Source of the DNA: Microbacterium azadirachtae
Lineage (GTDB): Bacteria > Actinomycetota > Actinomycetes > Actinomycetales > Microbacteriaceae
Reading direction: 5' to 3'
DNA length: 64,000 bases
Assembly (NCBI RefSeq): GCF_000956505.1
Contig: NZ_JYIX01000029.1
Span: 85,007 to 149,006, forward strand
Shown: piece after piece, positions 8,790-17,184 of the stretch
Numbering within the stretch: position 1 is the stretch's first letter
Layout: the number at the start of each line of letters is the position of its first letter
Made by a program: the position numbers and the translations under genes
Notes under the pieces: generated by a model
What the model was told of the DNA's origin: nothing
The model's input: only the letters and a program-made list of their open reading frames with translations
The model's database searches: none

Positions 8790-10457
8790 ATGCGCGGCCT
8801 GGGGCAGATGCTCGTGCTGACCGGCGCTGCGCGCGCCGATGAGATGACCTCCGCGGTCTCGGCGGTCGGCGACGGCGACGCACTGCCGGAGTACCTGCTC
8901 CGGCATGGCCTCGTGAACGAGACGCAGCTGGCGGAGGCGGTGTCGGTCGCGACCGGCACGCCCTATGTGGATCTCTCCTCGTATCCGCTGGATCCCGAGG
9001 TCATCTCGCTCGTGCCCGGCGTGATGTGCCGGCGCTACCGCCTGTTGCCGCTGCGGCAGTACCGCGATCAGCTGACGGTCGCGATGCTGGATCCGACCGA
9101 CATCATCGCCCTCGACGACGTCGCGAGCATCACGGACCTTCGAGTGAGCCCTGTCGTGGTCACCGCGGAGGCGCTGAACCAGGCGTTCGAGCGCTTCCTG
9201 CGCTCGGACGAGGAGCTCACCGACCTGTCCGAGCAGATCGGCGAGGCATCGACCTCCGCGCACATCGTCTTCACCGAGCATCTCGACGATCAGGACGCGG
9301 ATGCGCCCGTGGTGCGTTTCGTGAACCTGCTCATCACGCAGGCGATCAACGACCGTGCGAGCGACATCCACATCGAGCCGGGCGAACACCGGCTCACGGT
9401 GCGGTTCCGCATCGACGGCGTGCTGCACGAGATGCAGCGCGCGGACCGCAGCATCCAGGACGGCGTCATCTCGCGGCTGAAGATCATGTCCTCGATCGAC
9501 ATCGCCGAGAAGCGGGTGCCGCAGGACGGGCGCATCTCGGTGCTGCACGAGGGGCGCAGCGTGGACCTCCGCGTGGCGACCCTGCCGACGGTGTGGGGCG
9601 AGAAGATCGTGATGCGCATCCTCGACAACAGCGGGCAGGTCATGCTGATGTCGGACCTGCTGTTCTCCGAGCGCAACGCGGAGCGCTTCACGCAGGCGAT
9701 CTCCCGCCCGCACGGCATGGTGCTGGTGACCGGCCCGACCGGATCCGGCAAGTCCACGACGCTCTACACGGCGCTGCGGGCCGTCGCGAATCCGCGCGTG
9801 AACGTGATCACCGTCGAGGATCCCGTCGAGTACCGGATCCCGGACATCAACCAGATCCAGGTCAACCCGCGGGCAGGCCTCACGTTCGCGACCGCGCTGC
9901 GGTCGATCCTGCGGGCGGATCCGGATGTCGTGCTGGTGGGCGAGATCCGTGACCGCGAGACCGCGGCGATCTCCATCGAGGCGGCATTGACCGGGCACCT
10001 CGTGCTCTCGACCCTGCACACCAACGATGCCCCGAGCGCGCTCACCCGGCTCGTCGAGATCGGCACCGAGCCGTTCCTCGTGGCGACGGCGCTGAGCGCG
10101 GTGATCGCGCAGCGGCTGGCACGGCGGCTCTGCATCAAGTGCCGTCAGCCGATCGACGACGACGGCGCGATGCTCGAGGCCGTCGGCATGCCGGTCGATC
10201 TCATCGACGGCGCCACCGTGCACCGCGCGGTGGGCTGTGCGGCCTGCTCGAGCACGGGCTACCGCGGCCGGGTCGCACTGCACGAGGCGATGGAGATCAC
10301 CGACCGCATCGAGCAGGCGCTCGTCGGGCGCGCGACGGGCGGCGAGCTGCGCGAGATCGCCCTCGACCAGGGGATGATCCCGCTGCGCGACGACGGCTGG
10401 GCCAAGGTGGCGCAGGGCATCACGACGATCGAAGAGGTGCTGCGGGTCTCGGTGTAA
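8790..10457 (+). CDS. pilB: Type IV pilus assembly ATPase PilB (GspE family)
   Basis: The cytoplasmic hexameric ATPase that drives pilus extension, about 555 residues. It has an N-terminal MshEN/T2SSE_N domain (residues about 1-130), then the RecA-like core with Walker A GPTGSGKST near residue 315, the Asp box/Walker B region LRADPDVVLVGEIRDRETA, and a tetracysteine zinc motif (C448, C451, C483, C486). All these are PilB features. I prefer ATG 8790 over the in-frame ATG 8745 because the latter overlaps a TAGGAT hexamer (8741-8746) that looks like a -10 box. The gene faces the rest of the pilus operon and is separated from it by a hairpin and an NYN gene. Confidence 0.9.
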   Translation: MRGLGQMLVLTGAARADEMTSAVSAVGDGDALPEYLLRHGLVNETQLAEAVSVATGTPYVDLSSYPLDPEVISLVPGVMCRRYRLLPLRQYRDQLTVAMLDPTDIIALDDVASITDLRVSPVVVTAEALNQAFERFLRSDEELTDLSEQIGEASTSAHIVFTEHLDDQDADAPVVRFVNLLITQAINDRASDIHIEPGEHRLTVRFRIDGVLHEMQRADRSIQDGVISRLKIMSSIDIAEKRVPQDGRISVLHEGRSVDLRVATLPTVWGEKIVMRILDNSGQVMLMSDLLFSERNAERFTQAISRPHGMVLVTGPTGSGKSTTLYTALRAVANPRVNVITVEDPVEYRIPDINQIQVNPRAGLTFATALRSILRADPDVVLVGEIRDRETAAISIEAALTGHLVLSTLHTNDAPSALTRLVEIGTEPFLVATALSAVIAQRLARRLCIKCRQPIDDDGAMLEAVGMPVDLIDGATVHRAVGCAACSSTGYRGRVALHEAMEITDRIEQALVGRATGGELREIALDQGMIPLRDDGWAKVAQGITTIEEVLRVSV

Positions 10458-10464
10458 AAGAAAG

Positions 10465-10490
10465 ACCCGCCCTCACATGGAGAGGCGGGT
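10465..10490 (+). terminator. Hairpin after pilB
   Basis: ACCCGCC (10465-10471) pairs with GGCGGGT (10484-10490), and CTC with GAG inside, around a short loop; the stem starts 8 bases after the pilB stop codon. No T-run follows. It probably ends pilB transcription and, being symmetric, may also stop readthrough from the opposite strand. Confidence 0.6.
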
Positions 10491-10528
10491 TGGTGACTCG
10501 AGACTAGCACACGGCGATCTTCCCCGGC

Positions 10529-11254
10529 TCACCATCCGCGGGGCTTGTGGATTCCGTCGACCAGGTCCGGCAGCTGGCATTGCCGCAGATCCGAGATGTC
10601 CAGCCGACGCCACCAATGGCGTCCTACCCCGTCGTCCGGATGCCCCTTCAAGGCACCCGCCAGAGGCTTCTTTCCTGGGTTGATGATGCCCATCGGCACG
10701 TGTTCACGCGCGATCCGAATGGGTAGCGCAAGGTCGGAGTCGTTCGAGATGACGATCGCCGCCTCCACTCGCTTCTGCAGAACGTCTGCGAGCAGGTGCG
10801 TCGCGACGTTGACGTCGGATCCCTTCTCCTCGCGCTTCCGCACTGTTGCAAGCAGCGCGCCGTCCTGGGATCGCCGAACGCGCAGACGTGATGACCAGCT
10901 GAGCTGCGCGCCGGGGTCGCGCATCACTGTCGGTGCGCGAGTACCGGCCTTCTCCGCGGTCATGACCGACTCGGCTGACCACGAGGCGTAGTAGCCCTCT
11001 TCGATCACATCCACCGAGCCGCTGGCCTTCAGCGCTTTGAGGTAGAAATCCTGTCGAGAGGTCTGCCCGGGATCGTCCGGATCATTGACTCGGGCCGTGC
11101 AGTAGACCACCCGCTCCACTGTTGCCCCCTGCCAGGATGCGTAGCGGGTCGCCAAGGCGCGAAGGTCGATCCATTTCCAGCCCGCCCGACCGCCCAGCTG
11201 GGCGTGCCCGCCGTAGTACAGGTTGAACCCGTCGACATACACCCCGACCCTCAT
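10529..11254 (-). CDS. NYN-domain (LabA/DUF88-like) putative ribonuclease
   Basis: A 241-residue protein with the NYN domain, a PIN-like fold found in Mg-dependent ribonucleases. [13 protein letters not shown] at the start gives the first conserved aspartate and the FN motif; [16 protein letters not shown] and [12 protein letters not shown] supply the remaining acidic residues. Relatives act in RNA decay; the target here is unknown. I chose ATG 11254, where the domain begins, although GTG 11263 is also in frame. The gene interrupts an otherwise continuous pilus locus, and its codon choice looks less GC-biased than its neighbours, so it may be a later insertion. It ends just before the hairpin of pilB and is followed by repeat family G. 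Confidence 0.8.
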   Translation of the reverse strand: MRVGVYVDGFNLYYGGHAQLGGRAGWKWIDLRALATRYASWQGATVERVVYCTARVNDPDDPGQTSRQDFYLKALKASGSVDVIEEGYYASWSAESVMTAEKAGTRAPTVMRDPGAQLSWSSRLRVRRSQDGALLATVRKREEKGSDVNVATHLLADVLQKRVEAAIVISNDSDLALPIRIAREHVPMGIINPGKKPLAGALKGHPDDGVGRHWWRRLDISDLRQCQLPDLVDGIHKPRGW

Positions 11255-11320
11255 GGCCACCACCGTAGCGCCGGGATGCGGCCAACAACGGGCCTGTGGA
11301 GAAGACCGATCCTCGTCCTC

Positions 11321-11345
11321 GGCCCTTCGACGAGCTCAGGGACCG
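11321..11345. repeat. Family G short palindrome
   Basis: The sequence from GGCCCTTCGACG to GCTCAGGGACCG is an imperfect palindrome (CCCT...AGGG arms). A near-identical copy lies at 55658-55683 and a diverged one at 40779-40804. It sits just downstream of the pilC stop and may be a REP-like element. Confidence 0.65.
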
Positions 11346-11355
11346 ATCACCCGAT

Positions 11356-12594
11356 TCAGTGCTGCTTCGCGAGGTCGCCGTACAGCGTGAAGATCGGCAG
11401 GTAGAGCGAGATCACCATGCCGCCGATGACCACGCCGAGCCCGACGATCAGCACCGGCTCGATGAGGGAGGACAGCTGTTCCGTGGCGGTCTCGACCTCG
11501 TCCTCGTAGAAGTCGGCGATGCTGCCGAGCATCTCGGCGAGCGTGCCTGACTCCTCGCCGACCGCGACCATCTGCGACACCATCGCCGGGAACACCTCGG
11601 CCGCGGCCAGCGGCGCGGCGAACGAGCGCCCGCTGCGGATCGACTCCTGGATGTCGCGCACCGTCTGCTCGATCTTCCAGTTGTTCGACGCCTGCCCGAC
11701 GATCGAGAGCGCCTGGATGATCGGTACGCCGGCGTCGAGCATCATCGACAGGTTCCGGGTGAAGCGCGCGACGGCCATCTTCGTCAGCAGCTTGCCGAAG
11801 ATCGGCAGCTTCAGCAGGAAGGGATCCACCACCTTGCGGTACGCGTCGGTGTACCGGTTGCGCGCCCACCAGATCCACAGCGCGATCAGCAGCACGGCGA
11901 CCGCCGGCGCGATCCATCGCATGTTCTCCGAGACCGTGACCAGGATCTGGGTCGGCAGCGGCAGGCTCGTCCCGAGTCCTGCGAACATGTTCTTGAACAC
12001 CGGGACGACGAAGATCAGCATCGAGGTGACGCCGAGGATCGCGATGATCAGCACCACGAGCGGGTACGTCGTGGCGGAGCGGATCTTCGCGTGCAGGTCG
12101 GACTGCCGTTGGTAGGTCTCGGCGATCGAGGTCAGCGCCTTGCCGAGGAAGCCGCCGGCCTCGCCGACGCGGATGATCGACACCATGAGCGGCGGGAACA
12201 CCTGCGGGTGCCGTCCCATCGACGCGGACAGGGAGGATCCGGACTCCACGTCGGTCTGGACGATGACGAGCACCTGCTGCAGCTTCTTGTCATCGGCCTG
12301 CTCCGCCAGCACGGTGAGGGTGCGCAGCAGCGGCAGACCGGCGTTGATGAGCGCCGCCATCTGCCGGGAGAAGATCGCGAGGGTCTTCGCCGAGACCCCT
12401 TTGCGCAGGGACGGCAGCGAGATCTCGCGATGCAGACCCGTCTTCGCGACCGGCGCGACGCGCAGCGGCGTGAGGCCCTGCGCGCGGAGCTTGGCCGCGA
12501 CCGCGCTGTCGCTCGACGCGTCCATCGTGCCCTTGACGGTCTGCGCGCCGGCGGCGTCGAGCGCCTGGTATTCGTACTCCTGCACTCCGGCCAT
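11356..12594 (-). CDS. pilC: Type IV pilus inner-membrane platform protein PilC (GspF family)
   Basis: A 412-residue membrane protein that forms the pilus assembly platform on which PilB and PilT act. It has two GspF domains in tandem: SRQMAALINAGLPLLRTL in the first and ARFTRNLSMMLDAGVPIIQAL in the second, each followed by the typical GEAGGFLG or GEESGTLAEML segment and by transmembrane helices (for example YPLVVLIIAILGVTSMLIFVV and PVLIVGLGVVIGGMVISLYLP; shown here as parts). I chose ATG 12594, which overlaps the pilT stop by one base (TGATG) and has GAGGA 10 bases upstream. It is the last gene of the minus-strand pilus operon. Confidence 0.93.
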   Translation of the reverse strand: MAGVQEYEYQALDAAGAQTVKGTMDASSDSAVAAKLRAQGLTPLRVAPVAKTGLHREISLPSLRKGVSAKTLAIFSRQMAALINAGLPLLRTLTVLAEQADDKKLQQVLVIVQTDVESGSSLSASMGRHPQVFPPLMVSIIRVGEAGGFLGKALTSIAETYQRQSDLHAKIRSATTYPLVVLIIAILGVTSMLIFVVPVFKNMFAGLGTSLPLPTQILVTVSENMRWIAPAVAVLLIALWIWWARNRYTDAYRKVVDPFLLKLPIFGKLLTKMAVARFTRNLSMMLDAGVPIIQALSIVGQASNNWKIEQTVRDIQESIRSGRSFAAPLAAAEVFPAMVSQMVAVGEESGTLAEMLGSIADFYEDEVETATEQLSSLIEPVLIVGLGVVIGGMVISLYLPIFTLYGDLAKQH

Positions 12595-13733
12595 CAGGAT
12601 CCCCATTCCTCGAGCTGCCGGCCGGCGGCGAACGTCGACCACGATTCCGCGTCCAGATCCGCGGGCTTCACGTGCACGCCGTCGATCGACTTCGGATCCA
12701 CGGCGAAGGTGCGCGCGACGTGCGCGGCGATCACGCCGTCGCCCACGAGGCGGCGCAGATCCTGGTCGAGCGTGTGCATGCCGACGGATTGGCTCGACTG
12801 CATCGTGGAGTACAGCTGCGACACCTGCCCCTCCCGGATCAGGTTCGCCACCGCCGGGGTGTTGATCAGCACCTCGGTCGCGATCGTGCGCCCCACCGTC
12901 TGGGCGCGAGGGAGCAGCGTCTGGCTGATGACGCCCTGCAGGGTGTCGCCGAGCTGGGTGCGGATCTGATGCTGCTGATCGGCGGGGAACACGTCGACGA
13001 TGCGGTTGACCGACTTCGCCGCGCCCTGCGTGTGCAGCGTGGAGAGCACGAGATGGCCGGTCTCCGCGGCCGACAGCGCGGTCGAGATCGATTCGGGGTC
13101 GCGCAGCTCGCCGACGAGGATCACGTCGGGATCCTGCCGCAGCACGCGTCGCAGCGCCTCGGCGAAGGAGACGGTATCTGATCCGACCTCGCGCTGGTGG
13201 ATGAGGGCCCGTCGGCTGGTGTGGTGGAACTCGATCGGATCCTCGATCGTCACGACGTGCACGGGACGGGTCGCGTTGATGATGTCGACCATGGCCGTGA
13301 GCGTCGTCGACTTCCCGGATCCGGTCGGTCCCGTGAGCAGCACGAGCCCGCGCGGGCGCAGGGCCAGGTCGTACGCGATCGCCGGGGCGCCGAGATCCTC
13401 GAGGCTGAACACGCGGTCGGGGATGAAGCGCAGCGCCATCGCGATCTCGCCGAGCTGGCGGAAGACGTTCACCCGGAACCGCCCGATCTCGTCCACGGCG
13501 TGGGCCAGGTCGACCTCGTGGTGAGTGGCGAACTCCTCCCGCTGCGCGGGCGTCATCAGGTCGTACGCGGCCTGCTCGACCCAGTCGGCACTCAGCGCCT
13601 GCTCGTGCCGCGGCACGAGCACGAGGTCGCCGTCGACGCGCATGAGCGGCGCGGCCCCCGCGGTGACATGCACGTCGCTCGCCCCGGCGCGGGCGCCGAT
13701 CGCGAGGATGCGCGTGAGCTCCGCGGCGCTCAT
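12594..13733 (-). CDS. pilT: Type IV pilus retraction ATPase PilT
   Basis: A 379-residue hexameric ATPase that powers pilus retraction. The N-terminal PAS-like domain opens with GASDVHVTAGAAPLMRVDGDL. Walker A is GPTGSGKSTT (residues 135-144), the Asp box VVTIEDPIEFHH, Walker B LRQDPDVILVGELRDPES and the His box TGHLVLSTLHT. The C-terminal AVANLIREGQVSQLYS matches the AIRNLIRE motif required for retraction and distinguishes PilT from PilB. The start overlaps the end of the upstream PilO-like gene by 4 bases (ATGA). Its presence suggests that the pili can retract, which supports twitching or DNA uptake; this is inference. Confidence 0.93.
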   Translation of the reverse strand: MSAAELTRILAIGARAGASDVHVTAGAAPLMRVDGDLVLVPRHEQALSADWVEQAAYDLMTPAQREEFATHHEVDLAHAVDEIGRFRVNVFRQLGEIAMALRFIPDRVFSLEDLGAPAIAYDLALRPRGLVLLTGPTGSGKSTTLTAMVDIINATRPVHVVTIEDPIEFHHTSRRALIHQREVGSDTVSFAEALRRVLRQDPDVILVGELRDPESISTALSAAETGHLVLSTLHTQGAAKSVNRIVDVFPADQQHQIRTQLGDTLQGVISQTLLPRAQTVGRTIATEVLINTPAVANLIREGQVSQLYSTMQSSQSVGMHTLDQDLRRLVGDGVIAAHVARTFAVDPKSIDGVHVKPADLDAESWSTFAAGRQLEEWGS

Positions 13734-14494
13734 TTCGAGGCTCCTGCGGTCGGGGCCGCTGCGTCGGCGCTGAAGAAGGCGAGCACATCCAGATTCACGA
13801 CGAAGCTCCCGTCGCTGCCCGTGACCTCGACCTTGTCGACCCCGAGCAACCGGCCGGATCCGCGCAGTCCGTCCAGGAACGACTGCACCGCGGTCATGTC
13901 CGACGCGCTCGCGACGACCGTGATCGGGATCTGCTGGCGGCTGCCCCCGACCGGAGCCGACGCGGGGGACGCGCCGGCTCCGGCGATCTTCGATGTCTGA
14001 GCCGCACTGCTGCTGGCCTGCGCCGCCGTGCTGTTCGCCGCCCCCACCGGATCCGATGCGCTCGTCGGCTGAGGAGTCGGCTGGGCGGCCGGCGGGGTCT
14101 TCTTCGCGGCGGCTGCGGCCTCGGGGCCGGCCGGGATCGGCGAGGTGCGTGCGACGTAGGCCGCGAGGTCACCGCGGGTGATGCTGGTGATGACCACGCC
14201 GGCAGTCTGGGCCGAACCCGAGATGACGTCGAACGCCTGGTCGAGGTCAGGCGCCGCGGCGATCTGCGCGCGTAGGTCGGAGACCGCCGCGTCGATCTCG
14301 TCCTTGCGCGCCTTCTGCTTCTGCAGGTCGGAAATCTGCTTCTCGTAGGCCTTGTTCGTCGTCCCGGCCTGTGCGGTGTCGCCGAGCGCGGTGAACGACT
14401 GCCCGAGCAGCGGCAGCACACCGAAGACCACGGCGAGCGCCACGATGGCGATCGAGACGATCGCGCCGATGAGTGTGATCAGGGACTTCGTCAT
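13730..14494 (-). CDS. PilO-like pilus assembly protein
   Basis: A 254-residue protein with one N-terminal membrane helix (about residues 4-28), a coiled-coil segment rich in K, E and D (KAYEKQISDLQKQKARKDEI), and an extracellular part. In the middle is an Ala/Pro/Ser-rich low-complexity stretch (about residues 128-175) that varies most in such proteins. The C-terminal part has the ferredoxin-like pattern of PilO (VGGSRQQIPITVVASASDMTAVQSFLDGLRGS, shown in words: a strand, a helix after Asp). Assignment rests mainly on operon position after PilM and PilN-like genes. ATG 14494 has GGAGG 7-11 bases upstream. PilO bridges PilN to the periplasmic or wall side of the machine. Confidence 0.7.
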   Translation of the reverse strand: MTKSLITLIGAIVSIAIVALAVVFGVLPLLGQSFTALGDTAQAGTTNKAYEKQISDLQKQKARKDEIDAAVSDLRAQIAAAPDLDQAFDVISGSAQTAGVVITSITRGDLAAYVARTSPIPAGPEAAAAAKKTPPAAQPTPQPTSASDPVGAANSTAAQASSSAAQTSKIAGAGASPASAPVGGSRQQIPITVVASASDMTAVQSFLDGLRGSGRLLGVDKVEVTGSDGSFVVNLDVLAFFSADAAAPTAGASK

Positions 14495-15171
14495 CTCGTC
14501 GCCTCCTCGGCGAAGCGGCCCGAGTAGACCGTCTGGTCGAAGGTGATGTCGATCTTGTAGGTGAACCGGCCCACGGCGGATGCGCCGCTCGTGGTCGCGT
14601 TGGCATCGGCGGAAAGGATGCCGTCGACCCCGCGCAGGGAGCGCACGTACGAACCCAGATCCACCGCCGTCGGACTGTCGATCGTGAGCGTCCCGGTGAG
14701 CCCGACGGCCTTCTTCGCCGCGCTCGCCGTCTTCGCTGCATCTGTTCCGCTCGTCGACGCGGCGGGCGGAGCCCCTGGCGTCAGTGCGAAGCCGATGAGC
14801 GACGCGCCTGGGGGCAGGGAGTCGCGGACCTTGTCGAGTATCCCGCTCCACGCGAAGTCGGAACCCATGGCCTCGGCTCGAAAGCTCTGCAGTTCACTCT
14901 CGGTCGCCAGCGCCTTGCTCACGTCGGAGAGCTCGGCGATCTGGCCGATCAGCTGCTGCGAACGGTCCTGCTCCGCGGACAGCCGCTGCTGCGCGAAGAG
15001 GTTCCAGACGAACGCCCCGCCGATCAGCACCGCCGCGAGCAGGACGGCGAGCAGGCAGATCCGCACCCAGACGGCGGAGAGGGCTTCACGCTCCCTGCGC
15101 TCGATCTCGGACCGGGGCAGCAGGTCGACCCGTGGCACCCCGCCGGGCGCGGCGGTCACGATGCGTGCCAT
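14491..15171 (-). CDS. PilN-like pilus assembly protein
   Basis: A 226-residue bitopic membrane protein. The N-terminus carries VDLLPRSEIERRERE, which resembles the conserved cytoplasmic PilN segment (INLLP) that docks onto PilM. One transmembrane helix follows (about residues 34-55), then a coiled coil (QDRSQQLIGQIAELSDVSKAL) and a small ferredoxin-like domain that ends TYKIDITFDQTVYSG. It overlaps the PilM gene by one base and the PilO-like gene by four, so all three are translated together. The start ATG 15171 has AAGGAA upstream. Function is inferred from motif and position. Confidence 0.78.
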   Translation of the reverse strand: MARIVTAAPGGVPRVDLLPRSEIERREREALSAVWVRICLLAVLLAAVLIGGAFVWNLFAQQRLSAEQDRSQQLIGQIAELSDVSKALATESELQSFRAEAMGSDFAWSGILDKVRDSLPPGASLIGFALTPGAPPAASTSGTDAAKTASAAKKAVGLTGTLTIDSPTAVDLGSYVRSLRGVDGILSADANATTSGASAVGRFTYKIDITFDQTVYSGRFAEEATR

Positions 15172-16229
15172 CAGCGTTCCTTTCCGAGGGCGAGCCCGAG
15201 CGTGCTCACGAGGTTGAGAGCGAGCTCCCCGGTCGGTTCCGGGACTCGCAGCGGCAGCAGATCGGCGATGCCGAGGGTGCGGACGGGCACGTCGACGGTC
15301 TCCGTCAAGCCACCGAGGACCCCGTCGACCCCGGCCCCGGCGCCGCACAGCAGCACCTGCTCGACGGGCGGGGCGGCCGGCCTGTTCGCATAGAACGAGA
15401 GAGTGCTGCGTATCCGGCCGATCACGTCGGCGACCGGGCGCAGGGCGGTGTCGGAACGGAGCGCGCCATGCGGCACGATGCCCGCGGCGCCCACGAGATC
15501 CGCGACGACGAGGCGAGCCGGATCCAGAGCACCGGCGGCGACGAACGTCCCGTCCCCCGCTCCGTCGGGTGCGACCATCTGCGCCGCGCGCCTCCTCACC
15601 GCCACGGTCTCCAGGTCGACGGGGGTGATGCGGACGAAGTCCGGGATCCCGTCGCGCAGGATAACGATCTGCGTGGTGTGGTCGCCGACGTGGACCACGG
15701 CCGCAGTGCCCTCAGGCACGACCCGAGCGGCGGCGCGGGCGAGGCCGAACGCTCCGAGGTCGACGCCGTCGACACGGATCTTCGCCCGAGCGAACGAGGC
15801 GATCATCGACTCGATCGTCTCGGAGACGGCCGCGACCAGCAGCCCGTGCAGCTGGTCGCCCTGCTGCGATGTCGGGTAGTAGTCGAGCACGGCCTGCGCG
15901 ACCGGCACAGGGAGCAGATCCTGCACCTGGAACGGCAGTGCCTGGCGCAGCAGCTCCGGTGCCATGGCGGTCGTGGTGTGCTCGCGCACCAGCACGCGAC
16001 GGCTCGCGATGCCGAGGGTCGCCGACTTCGATCCGATCTTCGCGAGGTTCCAGAGCTGCCGGATCGCCACCGCGACCGCACCCTGATCGAGCACCTCCGA
16101 GTCGTGCGCGGAATCCGGGGGGAGGACGACCTCCCCGTAGGCCAGCACCTGCGGCTGGCGGTCGACGCTCACCTCGACCGCGCGGACGCTCTCCTCCGTG
16201 ATCTCCACGCCCACGTGACTCTTCGCCAT
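15171..16229 (-). CDS. pilM: Type IV pilus actin-like protein PilM
   Basis: A 352-residue cytoplasmic ATP-binding protein with an actin/FtsA fold that anchors the PilN-PilO complex. The N-terminal AKSHVGVEITEESVRAVEV gives the first nucleotide-binding motif, AAVVHVGDHTTQIVIL the second phosphate loop, and VLLCGAGAGVDGVLGGLTE the adenosine motif. The segment LRQALPFQVQDLLPVPVAQAVLDY matches the PilM subdomain that contacts PilN. Start ATG 16229 has AAGGGGAA upstream. It is separated from the prepilin peptidase by 34 bases and overlaps the PilN-like gene downstream. Confidence 0.88.
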   Translation of the reverse strand: MAKSHVGVEITEESVRAVEVSVDRQPQVLAYGEVVLPPDSAHDSEVLDQGAVAVAIRQLWNLAKIGSKSATLGIASRRVLVREHTTTAMAPELLRQALPFQVQDLLPVPVAQAVLDYYPTSQQGDQLHGLLVAAVSETIESMIASFARAKIRVDGVDLGAFGLARAAARVVPEGTAAVVHVGDHTTQIVILRDGIPDFVRITPVDLETVAVRRRAAQMVAPDGAGDGTFVAAGALDPARLVVADLVGAAGIVPHGALRSDTALRPVADVIGRIRSTLSFYANRPAAPPVEQVLLCGAGAGVDGVLGGLTETVDVPVRTLGIADLLPLRVPEPTGELALNLVSTLGLALGKER

Positions 16230-16263
16230 GTCCGTTCCCCTTCCCCCGCTGAGCCGTCGCGGC

Positions 16264-17184
16264 TCAGTGCATCCCCAGCAGTCCGAGATACCAGCGCCAC
16301 ACCGGCTCGCCGAGCGCGATCCCTGCCCAGGCTCCCGCGATCATCCACGGACCGAACGGGATCGCCGTCTTGCGCCCGACCCGCCGCAGCAGCATCAGCA
16401 CGCCGGCGTAGATCCCGGCGAACAGGAAGGCCGCGAACGCCCCCACCGCGAGCGCGCCCCATCCCGTCCACCCGAGGTACAGCCCGACCAGGGCTGCGAG
16501 CCTCACGTCTCCTCCGCCCATCCCGCGCGGCTTGATCCGTCGCAGGGTGAAGTAGAAGGCGTAGAGGATCGCGGCCCCGGCGAGCGCGCGCAGCAGGTCC
16601 CCCCAGCCGGCATCGGAGGATCCCGTCGCCGCAGCGACCACGGCCGCCGCGCCGAGCAGCACGACGGCCCCCGCGATGCTCGGCAGGACGATCGCGCTCG
16701 GCAGCCGCTGCGTATCGAGGTCGATGAGCGTGAGCACGATCGAGACCGCGGCGAAGCCGAGGAACGCGACCAGCACGATCCAGACCGCGGGACCGCTCGA
16801 CCACGTGACGGTGGGGTCTCCGACCCCGGCGATTCCGGGGACACCCAGCGAGGACGGTGCGTCGGCGCCGCCCGCGACCGAACGAGAAAGCCCTGCTGTC
16901 ATGGCCCACCACGCGACTCCGGCGAATGCGACTCCTGTGGCGGCCTCCACGAGCGGGTAGCGGCCGCTGATGCGGGCGGCGCACGACGCGCACCGACCAC
17001 GGAGCAGGACCCATGAGATCACCGGGACGTTCTGCCACCAGCGGATGTGCTCGCCACAGCTCGGGCACCGGCTCTCGCGGACCAGCGGGATCCCGGCCGG
17101 CACGCGGTACGCGACGACGTTGAGGAACGATCCGATGACCAATCCGTAGAGGCCCGCGACCGCGAGCACGAGGAGCGGCATCAT
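16264..17184 (-). CDS. pilD: Prepilin peptidase/N-methyltransferase PilD (A24 family)
   Basis: A 306-residue membrane aspartic protease that removes prepilin leaders and methylates the new N-terminus. The N-terminal domain GSFLNVVAYRVPAGIPLVRE is followed by two CxxC pairs (C40, C43 and C65, C68), so the methyltransferase half looks complete. The catalytic aspartates are in LIDLDTQRLP and GMGGGDVRLA. About eight hydrophobic segments are present. The start ATG 17184 overlaps the preceding minor-pilin gene by four bases. It processes the four pilin-like proteins encoded just upstream. Confidence 0.92.
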   Translation of the reverse strand: MMPLLVLAVAGLYGLVIGSFLNVVAYRVPAGIPLVRESRCPSCGEHIRWWQNVPVISWVLLRGRCASCAARISGRYPLVEAATGVAFAGVAWWAMTAGLSRSVAGGADAPSSLGVPGIAGVGDPTVTWSSGPAVWIVLVAFLGFAAVSIVLTLIDLDTQRLPSAIVLPSIAGAVVLLGAAAVVAAATGSSDAGWGDLLRALAGAAILYAFYFTLRRIKPRGMGGGDVRLAALVGLYLGWTGWGALAVGAFAAFLFAGIYAGVLMLLRRVGRKTAIPFGPWMIAGAWAGIALGEPVWRWYLGLLGMH

